Shown one piece after another: positions 36,868 through 46,351 of a stretch of DNA of 64,000 nt. A program made the position numbers and the translations under genes. The stretch is from Deferrivibrio essentukiensis (GTDB lineage: Bacteria; Chrysiogenota; Deferribacteres; Deferribacterales; Deferrivibrionaceae). The stretch is taken from the NCBI RefSeq assembly GCF_020480685.1, contig NZ_JAJAFU010000002.1, positions 124,001 through 188,000 of the forward strand, given 5' to 3'. The first letter of the stretch is position 1; every line of letters begins with the position of its first letter. The notes under the pieces were generated by a model. It ran no database searches. It saw nothing but the letters and a program-made list of their open reading frames with translations, and was not told the DNA's origin.

Positions 36868-37674
36868 CTATGCCCCCTGCACCGAGATTAATGTTATTCT
36901 ATTCTTTTTAGCAAAGTTTTCACATTCTTTCTTGTCTACTATAAATGTCTTACCAGCCTCTACAGCCAACAGCCGGCCCTTATTATCCGCTATTTTTTTT
37001 AAAGTGTCAACTCCTACCGTCGGCACATCAAATCTTTCATCCTGGTCAGGCTTGGCTACTTTCACCACTATTCCACCTTTTTTGGCTAACTGTAACCCTC
37101 TTTCTATTGCTGCATCAGTACCTTCAATCGCCTCTAACGCCATTACCGCCTTGTTTTTAATAACTACAGTTTGACCAATATCAAGCCTTCCCAGCTCTTT
37201 TGCTATCTTAAATCCAAACTCTATATCCTCTTTTTCTTTATTTGTTGGGCTTTTCCCTATAAGAATATCTTCTTCTGCAAGAAGACTTTTTAGGACATCC
37301 GTCTGTTTTAAAACATTTATCCCCATTTTATCTAGTTCATTTATGACAGCGTTCATTATCGTATCGTCCTTTCTGTCTTTGAGAGAAAAAAGAATTTTAA
37401 CTGCCTTCATATCTAACTTCAAATTATTATAAAGGAGAGACTTGTTAACCTTTCCGGCAAAAACGACATCGGTAACATTCTCTTTCTTTAAAATATCGAG
37501 AATCTTACCTACCTGACCTACGCTAAGACTGTAAACGACAATGCCGTCAGTTTCTATACTTTGATTGAACTCTTCACTAAAGGTAATAACTATAAAATCT
37601 CTATTTGCCTCCTGCAATGACTTCACTGCAAATACAGGAAGCTTACCATAACCTGCTAGTAGAGCTATTTTCAA
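36868..37674 (-). CDS. lpxI: UDP-2,3-diacylglucosamine diphosphatase LpxI
   Basis: Hydrolyses UDP-2,3-diacylglucosamine to lipid X in lipid A synthesis; the LpxI type replaces LpxH in many bacteria. The 268 residues contain IALLAGYGKLPVFAVKSL at the start, FAGKVNKSLLYNN, and GQTVVIKNKAVMALEAIEGTDAAIERG. The last of these holds the conserved acidic residues of the C-terminal domain, with KPDQDERFDVPTVGVDT following. Starts with TTG behind GAGGTAAA and overlaps the previous stop by 4 bases. lpxB, which often follows, is not here. Confidence 0.92.
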   Translation of the reverse strand: MKIALLAGYGKLPVFAVKSLQEANRDFIVITFSEEFNQSIETDGIVVYSLSVGQVGKILDILKKENVTDVVFAGKVNKSLLYNNLKLDMKAVKILFSLKDRKDDTIMNAVINELDKMGINVLKQTDVLKSLLAEEDILIGKSPTNKEKEDIEFGFKIAKELGRLDIGQTVVIKNKAVMALEAIEGTDAAIERGLQLAKKGGIVVKVAKPDQDERFDVPTVGVDTLKKIADNKGRLLAVEAGKTFIVDKKECENFAKKNRITLISVQGA

Positions 37675-38645
37675 GGATTTACCTCACACCTGCCCTCTTT
37701 TTTCTTTAAAATTTTATCCACTTCAAGGGCAACTTTAAGGGACCTTAACTCGTGCTTTACAGAAACTATACGTGGCTTTTTCCCCTCAATACAATCAATA
37801 AAATGCTTTATTTCCAACTTTAAAGGGTTATCTTTATAAACAAAAAGTCTTTCTAATATATATTCATTTTTATATGTCAGCTCTTTATTCCCAAATATAT
37901 GCTGGGACAGACCCTTTCTATAAATATTAATATCCTGACTTGTGTAATCAAGATGGATAAATGCGTCTTCTTGGGAGATACTCATCGTCCTATCTTTCTT
38001 TTGAGTAATTCTACTTACAAGAATATTGGCAATAGCATTGTTTTCAAATACCAAACTAACAGATGCAAAGTCGGGTAAATTTGAATAGACCTTACTCCCT
38101 TTTGCTTCCACATCAATAACTTCCTTATTCATTATATTCAATATGATATCAATATCGTGAATCATCAAATCAAGAACAATGCTGTCATCCTTCATCCTTT
38201 CAACATACGGCCCAACCCTTCTTGATTCTATAAGATAGGGGTTGTCTACTATTTTTTTAAGCTCCTGCACGGCACCATTAAATCTTTCAACGTGCCCTAT
38301 ATGTAATACAAGATTATTCTTCTCGGCAATTTCAAAAAGCTCCACCGCTTCTTCAAAGTTTGTTGTAATTGGTTTTTCCACCAATACATGTTTCCCTTTC
38401 AACAAACACTTTTTTACTATTTCAAAATGAAATTTGGTAGGTGCGGCAACTGTTACAATATCTACCTTATCAAGTATATCTTCATAATTAACACTGGAAT
38501 AAACATTAAATTTCTCTGCTTTTTCTCTAAGGTTTTCTGCATCTACATCACTCAGTGCCGTTAGTTTTACAGAAGGTATTTCATCATATAAATTCAGATG
38601 GTATGTCCCCATCCGTCCGATACCAATCAAACCCATTCTTAGCAT
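37671..38645 (-). CDS. Gfo/Idh/MocA-family NAD(P)-dependent oxidoreductase
   Basis: A 324-residue dehydrogenase with an N-terminal Rossmann fold (MGLIGIGRMGTYHLNLY) and the family EKPITTNFEEAVEL motif (Lys in EKP). A C-terminal alpha/beta domain carries the DLMIHDIDIILNIM segment. Substrate unknown. Its place between lpxA and lpxI suggests action on a nucleotide sugar. Some lineages place such an enzyme with the GlcN3N-lipid A enzymes GnnA/GnnB, and this could be GnnA-like, but no aminotransferase partner is adjacent. Confidence 0.85.
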   Translation of the reverse strand: MLRMGLIGIGRMGTYHLNLYDEIPSVKLTALSDVDAENLREKAEKFNVYSSVNYEDILDKVDIVTVAAPTKFHFEIVKKCLLKGKHVLVEKPITTNFEEAVELFEIAEKNNLVLHIGHVERFNGAVQELKKIVDNPYLIESRRVGPYVERMKDDSIVLDLMIHDIDIILNIMNKEVIDVEAKGSKVYSNLPDFASVSLVFENNAIANILVSRITQKKDRTMSISQEDAFIHLDYTSQDINIYRKGLSQHIFGNKELTYKNEYILERLFVYKDNPLKLEIKHFIDCIEGKKPRIVSVKHELRSLKVALEVDKILKKKEGRCEVNP

Positions 38646-38647
38646 AA

Positions 38648-39418
38648 TTATCTCCTGGTTATCCCTCTTTTTGAACTTTTAAGGAATTCACAAAATTCAA
38701 CTACTTCATCACAGCCTGCAAGTTTTTCAATCTCAGCTATGGCATCTTCAAGAAGCAGGCTTCTATCTAAAAATATAGCAAGAGCTTTTTTTAGGCTGCT
38801 GCGTGCTTCAGGCCCTACACCGTTTCTTCTTAGACCAACTATATTCAGTCCGTGAACAATTGCCGGATTCCCTTCAATAAGACAAAATGGCGGCACATCT
38901 TTTACAATTCTTGACATCCCGCCCACCATAGCCATTTTACCAATTCTTACAAACTGATGAGTGCCGGTAAGCCCGGAAATAACTGCCTTATCCCCAACAT
39001 GTGTATGACCTGCAAGGGCCGCATAGCTCGTCATTATAACGTTATTCCCCACTTTGCAATCATGTGCTATGTGGACAGAGTTCATGATAAAACAATTATT
39101 TCCCACTTCAGTAATCCAATCTTCCTTGGTACTTGCTCTGTGAATTGTAGTAAACTCTCTTATCCTGCAATTTTCTCCAATCACAAGCTTAGTATCTTCA
39201 CCCTTGTAACTTAAATCCTGTGGAGCACCGCCGACGTGAACATTCGGAGACAGTATTGTACCTTTTTTTATTTCGGTATTTTCTTCAATTACACTGTTGA
39301 CACCTATTTGAACATTATCATGTATTATACAATTCTTACCTATAAAAACATTAGGTCCGATAATTGCACTTTCCGAAACTTCGGCTGTTTTGTCAATAAT
39401 TGCGGTATGATGTATCAT
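38648..39418 (-). CDS. lpxA: UDP-GlcNAc acyltransferase LpxA
   Basis: First lipid A enzyme, transferring a 3-hydroxyacyl chain from acyl carrier protein to UDP-GlcNAc. The 256 residues form a left-handed beta helix of hexapeptide repeats (IHHTAIIDKTAEVSESAIIG onwards). The catalytic His is in MNSVHIAHDCKVG, and MVGGMSRIVKDVPPF precedes the helical C-terminal domain. ATG 39418 overlaps the fabZ stop (TAATG) with GGAG upstream; a longer frame to 39457 is rejected. Confidence 0.96.
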   Translation of the reverse strand: MIHHTAIIDKTAEVSESAIIGPNVFIGKNCIIHDNVQIGVNSVIEENTEIKKGTILSPNVHVGGAPQDLSYKGEDTKLVIGENCRIREFTTIHRASTKEDWITEVGNNCFIMNSVHIAHDCKVGNNVIMTSYAALAGHTHVGDKAVISGLTGTHQFVRIGKMAMVGGMSRIVKDVPPFCLIEGNPAIVHGLNIVGLRRNGVGPEARSSLKKALAIFLDRSLLLEDAIAEIEKLAGCDEVVEFCEFLKSSKRGITRR

Positions 39419-39849
39419 TATTTCTCCTTTACCATAGCCATAAATTCGGCTTCGCATGCAACCTCACCTTCTACGGTTGCGACCCCTTTCATTCTCCAAA
39501 TATTTCTTTTCTTTTTAACTAACTCAACATCAAGCATTAATACATCCCCCGGGACAACGGGCCTTCTAAACTTGACATTATCTATTGCCATAAAATAAAC
39601 AAGTATATCTTCATGAGTCTTGTCACTTTGCTCATTAAGTGCAATAAGACCACCAGCCTGAGCCATTGCCTCTACAATCAAAACTCCTGGCATTACAGGC
39701 TCCCCCGGAAAGTGCCCCATAAAAAAATTTTCGTTTATTGTAACATTTTTAATAGCTTTTATAGATGTATCGTTAAGTTCAACCACCTTATCAACTAAAA
39801 GAAAAGGGTACCTATGTGGCAAATTTTTCATTATTGTTTTAATATCCAT
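39418..39849 (-). CDS. fabZ: 3-hydroxyacyl-ACP dehydratase FabZ
   Basis: Dehydrates 3-hydroxyacyl-ACP in fatty acid elongation and balances supply of 3-hydroxyacyl chains for lipid A. The 143 residues have LPHRYPFLLVDKV and the hot-dog active site GHFPGEPVMPGVLIVEAMAQ (catalytic His and Glu). It sits between lpxD and lpxA, as in most Gram-negative bacteria, with a 3-base gap to lpxD and an overlapping stop/start with lpxA. Confidence 0.97.
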   Translation of the reverse strand: MDIKTIMKNLPHRYPFLLVDKVVELNDTSIKAIKNVTINENFFMGHFPGEPVMPGVLIVEAMAQAGGLIALNEQSDKTHEDILVYFMAIDNVKFRRPVVPGDVLMLDVELVKKKRNIWRMKGVATVEGEVACEAEFMAMVKEK

Positions 39850-39852
39850 AAT

Positions 39853-40848
39853 TCACCCTTTCAAAAATTTATCAATTTGCTTGAGAGTATTTGCTATATC
39901 TTTAAGTGCAGATTGGTTTTTCAACCACTTTCTATGTTCAACCAAAGGGACTCCTGAATATACTCCAGGCTCAGTAATATCCGACATAACACCAGACTTA
40001 GAGGCCAACATCACACCATCAGAAATATTAACATGGTCAGCTATACCAACCTGTCCGCCAATTACAACAAAATTGCCGATTGTCGTACTACCTGCTATCC
40101 CAGTCTGGGAAACTATTATACAATGTTTTCCGATTTTAACGTTGTGACCAATTTGAACAAGATTGTCAATCTTAGTGCCTTCACCGATAACGGTAGACGA
40201 CAAAGCACCTCTGTCAATTGTTGTATTTGCACCTATTTCCACATTATCTTCAATCACGACATTTCCCACTTGCCTTATTTTAATATGACCTTTAGGCGTA
40301 TTCAGATATCCGAATCCATCTGCACCAATAATAGCACCTGAATGAATAGTAACATTGTCGCCAATTTTACAACCTTCATATATCACAACATTCGGATAAA
40401 TCTTTGTATTTTCACCAATTTCAACATCTTCGCCGATAATAACGTTTGCACCAATATAGGCATTTTTGCCAATCTTTACCCTATCTTTAATAACGGAAAA
40501 TGGCTCAACAACTATATTGTCACCTAAATTTGCGCTTTTAGAAACAAATGCTCTATCAGATACTTGCCCGACATGCTCCTGAGTAGGGTAAAAAAGATCG
40601 AGTAATACTATCATCGCACTTTTAATTTCATCTACGATAACAACAGGCTTATTAACATACTGCTGAAACTTCTTGGTAGTTACAACAGCCACAACATTAG
40701 GGTTGTCAATAAAACTAATCATTTTCTTTGAGTTTAATATTGACAAGCTCTTATCTTTTGGCATGTCTAAAGATGTAAAGTTTAAAATCTCAACATCTTC
40801 ACCTACAAGTTCAGCATTTAACTTCTTTGCAATCTCTGACAAAAGCAT
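39853..40848 (-). CDS. lpxD: UDP-3-O-acylglucosamine N-acyltransferase LpxD
   Basis: Adds the second acyl chain to UDP-3-O-acyl-glucosamine in lipid A synthesis. The 331 residues have an N-terminal uridine-binding domain (to about residue 100), then a long left-handed beta helix of hexapeptides. The catalytic histidine motif lies in NLVQIGHNVKIG, and ADGFGYLNTPKGHIKIRQVG and TTIDRGAL are family segments. It begins 2 bases after the ompH stop. Confidence 0.96.
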   Translation of the reverse strand: MLLSEIAKKLNAELVGEDVEILNFTSLDMPKDKSLSILNSKKMISFIDNPNVVAVVTTKKFQQYVNKPVVIVDEIKSAMIVLLDLFYPTQEHVGQVSDRAFVSKSANLGDNIVVEPFSVIKDRVKIGKNAYIGANVIIGEDVEIGENTKIYPNVVIYEGCKIGDNVTIHSGAIIGADGFGYLNTPKGHIKIRQVGNVVIEDNVEIGANTTIDRGALSSTVIGEGTKIDNLVQIGHNVKIGKHCIIVSQTGIAGSTTIGNFVVIGGQVGIADHVNISDGVMLASKSGVMSDITEPGVYSGVPLVEHRKWLKNQSALKDIANTLKQIDKFLKG

Positions 40849-40849
40849 G

Positions 40850-41368
40850 TTATTTCTTGTGCCACTCTTTGTTGTATCTGTCTATAAGAATATCCGTAAT
40901 ATCAATCTTTTTGGAGTTATACATTACACCTGACTCTTTTGCTTCAACTATCAAATCATAGTTAAGTTCTTTCCCAAGTTTTTCAACCAATTCAGCCAAC
41001 TCTTTTGCAATTTTTGCCACATAATCCTGCTCTTTCTTCTTAAGTTCATCATTAGCATCTTTTACAAGTCTTTGAACTTCTTTTAATTTTTTCTGATATT
41101 CATCAAGCTTCTTCTGTTTAGCTTCTTCTGTAAGAAGTGAACTCTGATTGTTTAACTCCTCTTGCATCTTCTTTAAAGTTTCGCTCTCTTTATTAATTTC
41201 CTGCTGCATCTGGTCATACTCTTTTTTCATCTTAGCAACAGCATCTTTCCCTGCATCACTCTCATCAAGGGCTTTTTGCATATTAACGACACCAATCTTC
41301 ACTTCCGCAAAAGCTCCCGTAGTAATAAACATGGATAAAACTAAAAGCACCCCTAAAATCTTTTTCAT
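40850..41368 (-). CDS. OmpH/Skp-family periplasmic chaperone
   Basis: A periplasmic holding chaperone that escorts outer-membrane proteins to BamA. The 172-residue precursor has a clear signal peptide (MKKILGVLLVLSMFITTGAFA, cleavage before EVKIG), then KIGVVNMQKALDESDAG and a long charged coiled coil from about residues 50 to 125. The C-terminal strand region has YDLIVEAKESGVMY. ATG 41368 follows GGAGG; the frame extended to 41428 lacks support. It sits between bamA and lpxD, the classical skp position. Confidence 0.92.
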   Translation of the reverse strand: MKKILGVLLVLSMFITTGAFAEVKIGVVNMQKALDESDAGKDAVAKMKKEYDQMQQEINKESETLKKMQEELNNQSSLLTEEAKQKKLDEYQKKLKEVQRLVKDANDELKKKEQDYVAKIAKELAELVEKLGKELNYDLIVEAKESGVMYNSKKIDITDILIDRYNKEWHKK

Positions 41369-41397
41369 AACATAACCTCCAAATATATTTTTATTTT

Positions 41398-43629
41398 TTA
41401 AAACATTCCGCCAATTGAGAAATCCCACCTGTCACTTGATTCCCCTTCTTTTTTATCTAATTTCTTACCATATTCAAGTCTTAATGGTCCAATTGGGCTG
41501 TACCATCTAAACCCAAATCCAGCTGATTTCCTTAAATCATATGAAAAATACGCTTCGCCCTCGTCATAAACCTGACCTGTATCATAAAATATCACACCCA
41601 TAAGATTTGCTGACTCTGAAATAGGAAAGACTGCTTCTACGTTAAACAACACATATTTATCTCCACCATAATCATAACCATTCTCATCCTTCGGCGAAAT
41701 ATCTCCATATTTAAAACCTCTTACACTGTACATACCACCCAATCTAAATCTTTCGTCAATAGGCAATGGATTGTTGTCAAGGGCAGTTAAGTAGCCAACC
41801 TCACCATGAACCATACCTACAAATTTCCAAAATAGCGGGAAAAATTGCGAACTTTCAAGCCCTATTTTAACATAATTATTATCACCACCAAGTACTCCAC
41901 CCGCATATTTTACGTATAACCTTGACTTATTCCCTTTTGATGGTGTCAAAGGGTGATTTGTAGTATTATAAGCAAGGGTCGGGGTAAAACTTATAGTAGT
42001 GGTTTTCCCTTCCTGCTCTTTAACATAATCTGACGCATCCGTGTCTATGTCATAAATATCTTCTACATCATATGCCAATTTGTAATACATATATAGTTTT
42101 CTTCCGATTACCGGATGCCCCAATCTTAATGCAACCCCTTCTGATTTTTTTGTATAGTCATAATAGCTTCTCTCAAGGCTATAAACGTCAAATCCAAATG
42201 TTATCGGCCTGTCAAACAACCATTTATTTGTAAAACTCAATGTATAGTCAGTCCTATTTGAAGAAAACTCACCCTTTAAATTCAAAGAATACCCCATCCC
42301 AAAAAGGTTATCTTTCTGTATCTGTAATGTACCCACAAAGCCATCTAATGTAGAATATCCAGCACCAATACTAAATGTACCCGTAGGCTTTTCTTTAACA
42401 TTTAGCTTTAATTTCATTTTGTTATCAGGCAAAGGCTCTTCAGTCATAGTTACTTCTTCAAAATAGTTCGTATATTGAACATTTTGTTTTGAATTTTTAA
42501 TCCTTGCACTACTATAAATATCCCCTTCAGCAATACTAAGCTCTCTTCTTATTACCCTGTCCCTTGTTTTCTCATTTCCAAATATCTCTATACGCTCAAT
42601 TCTATAAAGCATATTTTCTTCAATATTATAAGTTATTTTTACAATATGCTTCTCATCATCTACATTTGTTTCAGGGTCAACGTTAGCAAAGGGATATCCG
42701 ATTGAAGTAAATGCATCGGTAAGACTTTCTATATCTTTTTGAAATTTTTCACTGCTAAAATAATCACCCGGTTTTAAGCTGGCTCTATCAAGAAGTGTTT
42801 TTTCATCAATATGTATATTCCCTTTTACATTTATACTATCTATTTTATAGCGAGCACCTTCGACAATTCTAAAAATTAATGTAATTTTTGTTTTATCATC
42901 ATTATAAATGATTTCAGGCTCAGCCACCTGGACCCTCATAAACCCGTTATTGAGATAGTGTGCCCTGATTCTTTCTCTATCAAGTGCAAGCTCCTCACTA
43001 ACAAGCTTTCCACTCCCTGTTAGCCATGAAAAGAAGCCTTTTTCATCAGTTTCAAGAAGCTTCTTAATCTCTTTATCTTTATAAAATTCATTTCCAAGTA
43101 TTTCTATATTATAGACTTTTGCCTCTTTCCCCTCATCAATGCTAAAAATCAGATCGACACTATTGTTTTCCCTTTCCTCAATATCATAATTAATTCTAAC
43201 ATTAAAAAAGTTTTCATCCTGATACTTCTTTCTTATCTCTTTTATAGTTGCCTCAATTTTTCTTTTGTCAAAAGGCTCACCCTCATTAATAGCCAACTTT
43301 TCTTTTAAGCTTTCCTCGCTAATTTCATCATTTCCTTCAAAATATATTTTATTTACAAAAGGTTTTTCGGACACATTGTATATAAGAACAATTTCATCCC
43401 CTTCCACTTCCAAGTCAGCGCTAACATTTAAGAAAAGGCCTGTTTGATAAAGCTGCCTTATTGAACTGTCAATCTTCTCAAGGTCAAACTCACTTTTTTC
43501 ACTGACCGTATACAGTTTGATTTTAGATTCAGGCACCCTTTTGTTACCATTTATTTTAACCTTGTCTATCTGTGTCGCAAATACAACTGTACTTAAAAAT
43601 AAAATCAACAAAACAAATATTCTTTTCAT
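41398..43629 (-). CDS. bamA: Outer membrane protein assembly factor BamA
   Basis: Inserts beta-barrel proteins into the outer membrane. The 743-residue precursor has a signal peptide (MKRIFVLLILFLSTVVFA), five POTRA domains (about residues 20-390; for example VNKIYFEGNDEISEESLKEK) and a C-terminal 16-strand barrel. The barrel carries the RLGGMYSVRGFKYGD lid-lock motif and ends in Phe (SIGGMF). It overlaps hisG by 4 bases, an unusual neighbour, and is followed by ompH. Confidence 0.96.
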   Translation of the reverse strand: MKRIFVLLILFLSTVVFATQIDKVKINGNKRVPESKIKLYTVSEKSEFDLEKIDSSIRQLYQTGLFLNVSADLEVEGDEIVLIYNVSEKPFVNKIYFEGNDEISEESLKEKLAINEGEPFDKRKIEATIKEIRKKYQDENFFNVRINYDIEERENNSVDLIFSIDEGKEAKVYNIEILGNEFYKDKEIKKLLETDEKGFFSWLTGSGKLVSEELALDRERIRAHYLNNGFMRVQVAEPEIIYNDDKTKITLIFRIVEGARYKIDSINVKGNIHIDEKTLLDRASLKPGDYFSSEKFQKDIESLTDAFTSIGYPFANVDPETNVDDEKHIVKITYNIEENMLYRIERIEIFGNEKTRDRVIRRELSIAEGDIYSSARIKNSKQNVQYTNYFEEVTMTEEPLPDNKMKLKLNVKEKPTGTFSIGAGYSTLDGFVGTLQIQKDNLFGMGYSLNLKGEFSSNRTDYTLSFTNKWLFDRPITFGFDVYSLERSYYDYTKKSEGVALRLGHPVIGRKLYMYYKLAYDVEDIYDIDTDASDYVKEQEGKTTTISFTPTLAYNTTNHPLTPSKGNKSRLYVKYAGGVLGGDNNYVKIGLESSQFFPLFWKFVGMVHGEVGYLTALDNNPLPIDERFRLGGMYSVRGFKYGDISPKDENGYDYGGDKYVLFNVEAVFPISESANLMGVIFYDTGQVYDEGEAYFSYDLRKSAGFGFRWYSPIGPLRLEYGKKLDKKEGESSDRWDFSIGGMF

Positions 43630-44255
43630 AAGTTTTCTTCCAATGTATTTATTATTTTTTTAAGTCTGTCATGCTTATATTTCAGAAGATTTTTATTGGC
43701 AATAAGTCTTGCCGTAGACTCCATAATAGTCTCTACCTCTTTCAACCCATTTTTCCTAAGCGTCTCTCCCGTTGACACCAAATCAACGATAACATCGGAA
43801 AGATTCAATATAGGTGCTATCTCTATTGAGCCGTAAAGTTTAATCACTTCTATGAAGATACCTTTACCCTGAAAAAAGTTCTTTGCAATATTAACAAATT
43901 TAGTAGCTACACGCATATCATGATAATATGTGACATCAAAATTCTCAGGAGCAGCAACACACATCCTGCAAAATCCAAAACCGAAGTCAAGAAGCTCATA
44001 TACATCAGCTCTGGTTTCCAAGATTATATCCTTACCAACCACACCCAAATCACAAGCACCATACTCCACATATGTGGTGACATCCATGTTGCGAATCAAA
44101 ATAAATTTTATTTTATTCTTACTGTCTTCAAAAATCAGCTTCCTTGAGTTAAAGTCTATGCAACCTTTTTCAACAATATTAAGTTTTTCAAGCAAACTCA
44201 AAGTCTCTTCCGCAAGCCTACCCTTAGGCAGTGCAATTGTAATATAATCTTGCAT
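43626..44255 (-). CDS. hisG: ATP phosphoribosyltransferase, short form
   Basis: First step of histidine synthesis: condenses ATP and PRPP. The 209 residues match the short form (HisGS), which lacks the C-terminal regulatory domain and needs the HisZ subunit. ITIALPKGRLAEETLSLLEK and VEYGACDLGVVGKDIILE are present, with the PRPP loop DVIVDLVSTGETLRKNGL. No hisZ lies in the window. The murA-hisG order with prfA and prmC upstream is conserved in several phyla. Confidence 0.95.
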   Translation of the reverse strand: MQDYITIALPKGRLAEETLSLLEKLNIVEKGCIDFNSRKLIFEDSKNKIKFILIRNMDVTTYVEYGACDLGVVGKDIILETRADVYELLDFGFGFCRMCVAAPENFDVTYYHDMRVATKFVNIAKNFFQGKGIFIEVIKLYGSIEIAPILNLSDVIVDLVSTGETLRKNGLKEVETIMESTARLIANKNLLKYKHDRLKKIINTLEENL

Positions 44256-44257
44256 AT

Positions 44258-45514
44258 CTATTCTCTCTCTCTTCTAATATCTGCAGATAGAGCTCTTAAT
44301 TTCTCGTCAAACTTTTCATACCCTCGGTCAAGATGATATATCCTGTGAACCTGTGATTCACCTTCAGCAGCGAGTGCTGCTATCACAAGAGAAGCACTTG
44401 CTCTCAAATCAGAAGCCATCACTTGAGCTCCTGTAAGCTTATCTTCCCCTTTTATTACTGCTGACCTATCTTTTAATTTTATATTTGCCCCCATCCTCTT
44501 AAGCTCAGATACGTGCATAAACCTGTTTTCAAAGATATTTTCCGTAATCACAGATAACCCGTCAGACAAAGTCATCACTGCCATTAGTTGTGCCTGCATA
44601 TCTGTTGGAAATCCCGGGTAAGGCAAAGTTGTCACATCAACCGCTTTCGGTTTTTTATCCATAACAGCCACAATACTATCTTCACTAACTTCCATTTTAA
44701 GCCCGATTTCAGAAAATTTCTCCAAAACAGACGTCATCGCCCATACAGGACAATTAAGCAACTTTATTTTTCCGCCGGTAGCAGCCACCGCAGCCAAAAA
44801 TGTGCCGGCCTCTATCCTGTCAGTCATTACACTGTAGTCTACTGACTTAAGCTCACTTACCCCTTCTACCTCAATCGTTTTAGTCCCTTCACCAGTAATT
44901 TTAGCCCCCATCCCCTTTAAAAACCTTGCCAAATCTATTACTTCAGGCTCCTGAGCCGCATTTTTGATTACTGTTGTGCCTTCAGCCAAAGCTGCTGCCA
45001 TCATTATATTTTCAGTGCCTGTTACAGTGACAATATCAAAATTTATTATACTACCTTTAAGCTTATTGCATTTTGCATTTATATACCCATGCTCAACTTC
45101 AATATCTGCACCCATCTGCTTTAGGGCCTTGATGTGTAAATCAACCGGTCTTTCTCCTATAGCACAACCACCCGGCAAAGAAACTTTTGCTCTTCCTCTT
45201 TTTGCCAAAAGCGGTCCCAGCACAAGAATACTTGCCCTCATTGTCCTCACAAGCTCATAGTCAGCAGTAAAAAGCTCTAAATTTTCGGTATTGATAACTG
45301 TGACATCATTCTCTTTTTGCAATGATGAAACACCAAGTGTTTCAAGAAGCTTGAGCATAGTAGAAATATCTTTTAATTGTGGAATATTCTGAAGAAGGTA
45401 TTTACCTTCAGCAAGAAGCACAGCAGAAAGTATTGGCAAAGCAGAGTTTTTGGCACCACTAATTTTTACATCACCTGAAAGCTTTTTACCACCATTTATA
45501 ACTAATTTTTCCAA
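44258..45514 (-). CDS. murA: UDP-GlcNAc 1-carboxyvinyltransferase MurA
   Basis: First committed step of peptidoglycan synthesis, adding enolpyruvate to UDP-GlcNAc. The 418 residues start LVINGGKKLSGDVKISGAKN. The catalytic Cys is retained in LPGGCAIGERPVDLH, so fosfomycin sensitivity would be expected by family rule. TVTGTENIMMAAALAEG and PYPGFPTDMQAQLMAVM are also present. It overlaps prmC by 13 bases. Confidence 0.97.
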   Translation of the reverse strand: MEKLVINGGKKLSGDVKISGAKNSALPILSAVLLAEGKYLLQNIPQLKDISTMLKLLETLGVSSLQKENDVTVINTENLELFTADYELVRTMRASILVLGPLLAKRGRAKVSLPGGCAIGERPVDLHIKALKQMGADIEVEHGYINAKCNKLKGSIINFDIVTVTGTENIMMAAALAEGTTVIKNAAQEPEVIDLARFLKGMGAKITGEGTKTIEVEGVSELKSVDYSVMTDRIEAGTFLAAVAATGGKIKLLNCPVWAMTSVLEKFSEIGLKMEVSEDSIVAVMDKKPKAVDVTTLPYPGFPTDMQAQLMAVMTLSDGLSVITENIFENRFMHVSELKRMGANIKLKDRSAVIKGEDKLTGAQVMASDLRASASLVIAALAAEGESQVHRIYHLDRGYEKFDEKLRALSADIRRERE

Positions 45515-46344
45515 ATCATCACCCTTTTATGTCCAAAATAATCTTCAATAAACTCTATATTTTTTTCAAAATACAGCTCAGCAAGCCTTTCAGCCTGATT
45601 AGCGCCAATCTCGAAAAAAATTAATCCACCTTTTTTACATAATTTATCTAATATAAACAACATATTTTTATAAAAAAATGTATCATCACCATCAACAAAA
45701 AGTGCTATATCCGGCTCATACTTTATAAATTCACAATAATCACCCATCCTGCTAACATAAGGTGGGTTCATTGTAATAATATCAAACTTATCTTTAATAA
45801 AGCTGTCAATTTTAAGCACATCGCCATTTATCAGAAAAGCCCTGTCATTTAATCCTAAGTCATAAATATTTTTCCAAGCAACCTTTAATGCATCATAGCT
45901 TAGGTCAACACCATAACCAACAGAATCTTTAAGCTCCTTTAACAAAGCAATTAATATACAACCAGAGCCTGTGCATAAATCTAAAATTTTATATTTTTTC
46001 CCCCTATCAACACGTTTAAGAACGTTCTCTACAAGAGTTTCCGTTTCAACTCTCGGAATCAATACATTTTCATCTATATAGAGTTCATAACCAAAAAAAT
46101 CGTGTTTTTTTCTTAGATATGAGACAGGATATCCTTTTTTGACTAGTGCCACAGTACTGATAATTTTCTCATTTGTAAGGACAAGTTCATTAAGCTTTGT
46201 CAACACAACGCTTCTGTTAATACCTGTCAAATAAGATAAAAGATCTATGGAAGCTGCTTTTGAAAGATGTGGAATATAGGTCTGAATGTATGAAAAAAGC
46301 TCCCCTATTTTTATCGGCACATCTTTTTTCAGCTCAAAAGACAT
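45502..46344 (-). CDS. prmC: Release factor glutamine methyltransferase PrmC
   Basis: Methylates the GGQ glutamine of release factors; here next to prfA, its substrate gene. The 280 residues have an N-terminal helical domain and a Rossmann domain with ILDLCTGSGCILIALLKE. The catalytic NPPY motif lies in ITMNPPYVSRMGDY. VLIPRVETETLVENVL is the linker motif. It follows prfA by 7 bases and overlaps murA. Confidence 0.96.
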   Translation of the reverse strand: MSFELKKDVPIKIGELFSYIQTYIPHLSKAASIDLLSYLTGINRSVVLTKLNELVLTNEKIISTVALVKKGYPVSYLRKKHDFFGYELYIDENVLIPRVETETLVENVLKRVDRGKKYKILDLCTGSGCILIALLKELKDSVGYGVDLSYDALKVAWKNIYDLGLNDRAFLINGDVLKIDSFIKDKFDIITMNPPYVSRMGDYCEFIKYEPDIALFVDGDDTFFYKNMLFILDKLCKKGGLIFFEIGANQAERLAELYFEKNIEFIEDYFGHKRVMIWKN

Positions 46345-46351
46345 TTATAAT

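Noticed and set aside
39853-40848. Repeated short motifs in lpxD and lpxA as DNA repeats or a CRISPR-like array
   Set aside because: The periodicity is at protein level, the hexapeptide repeats of the left-handed beta helix; the DNA units are not identical.
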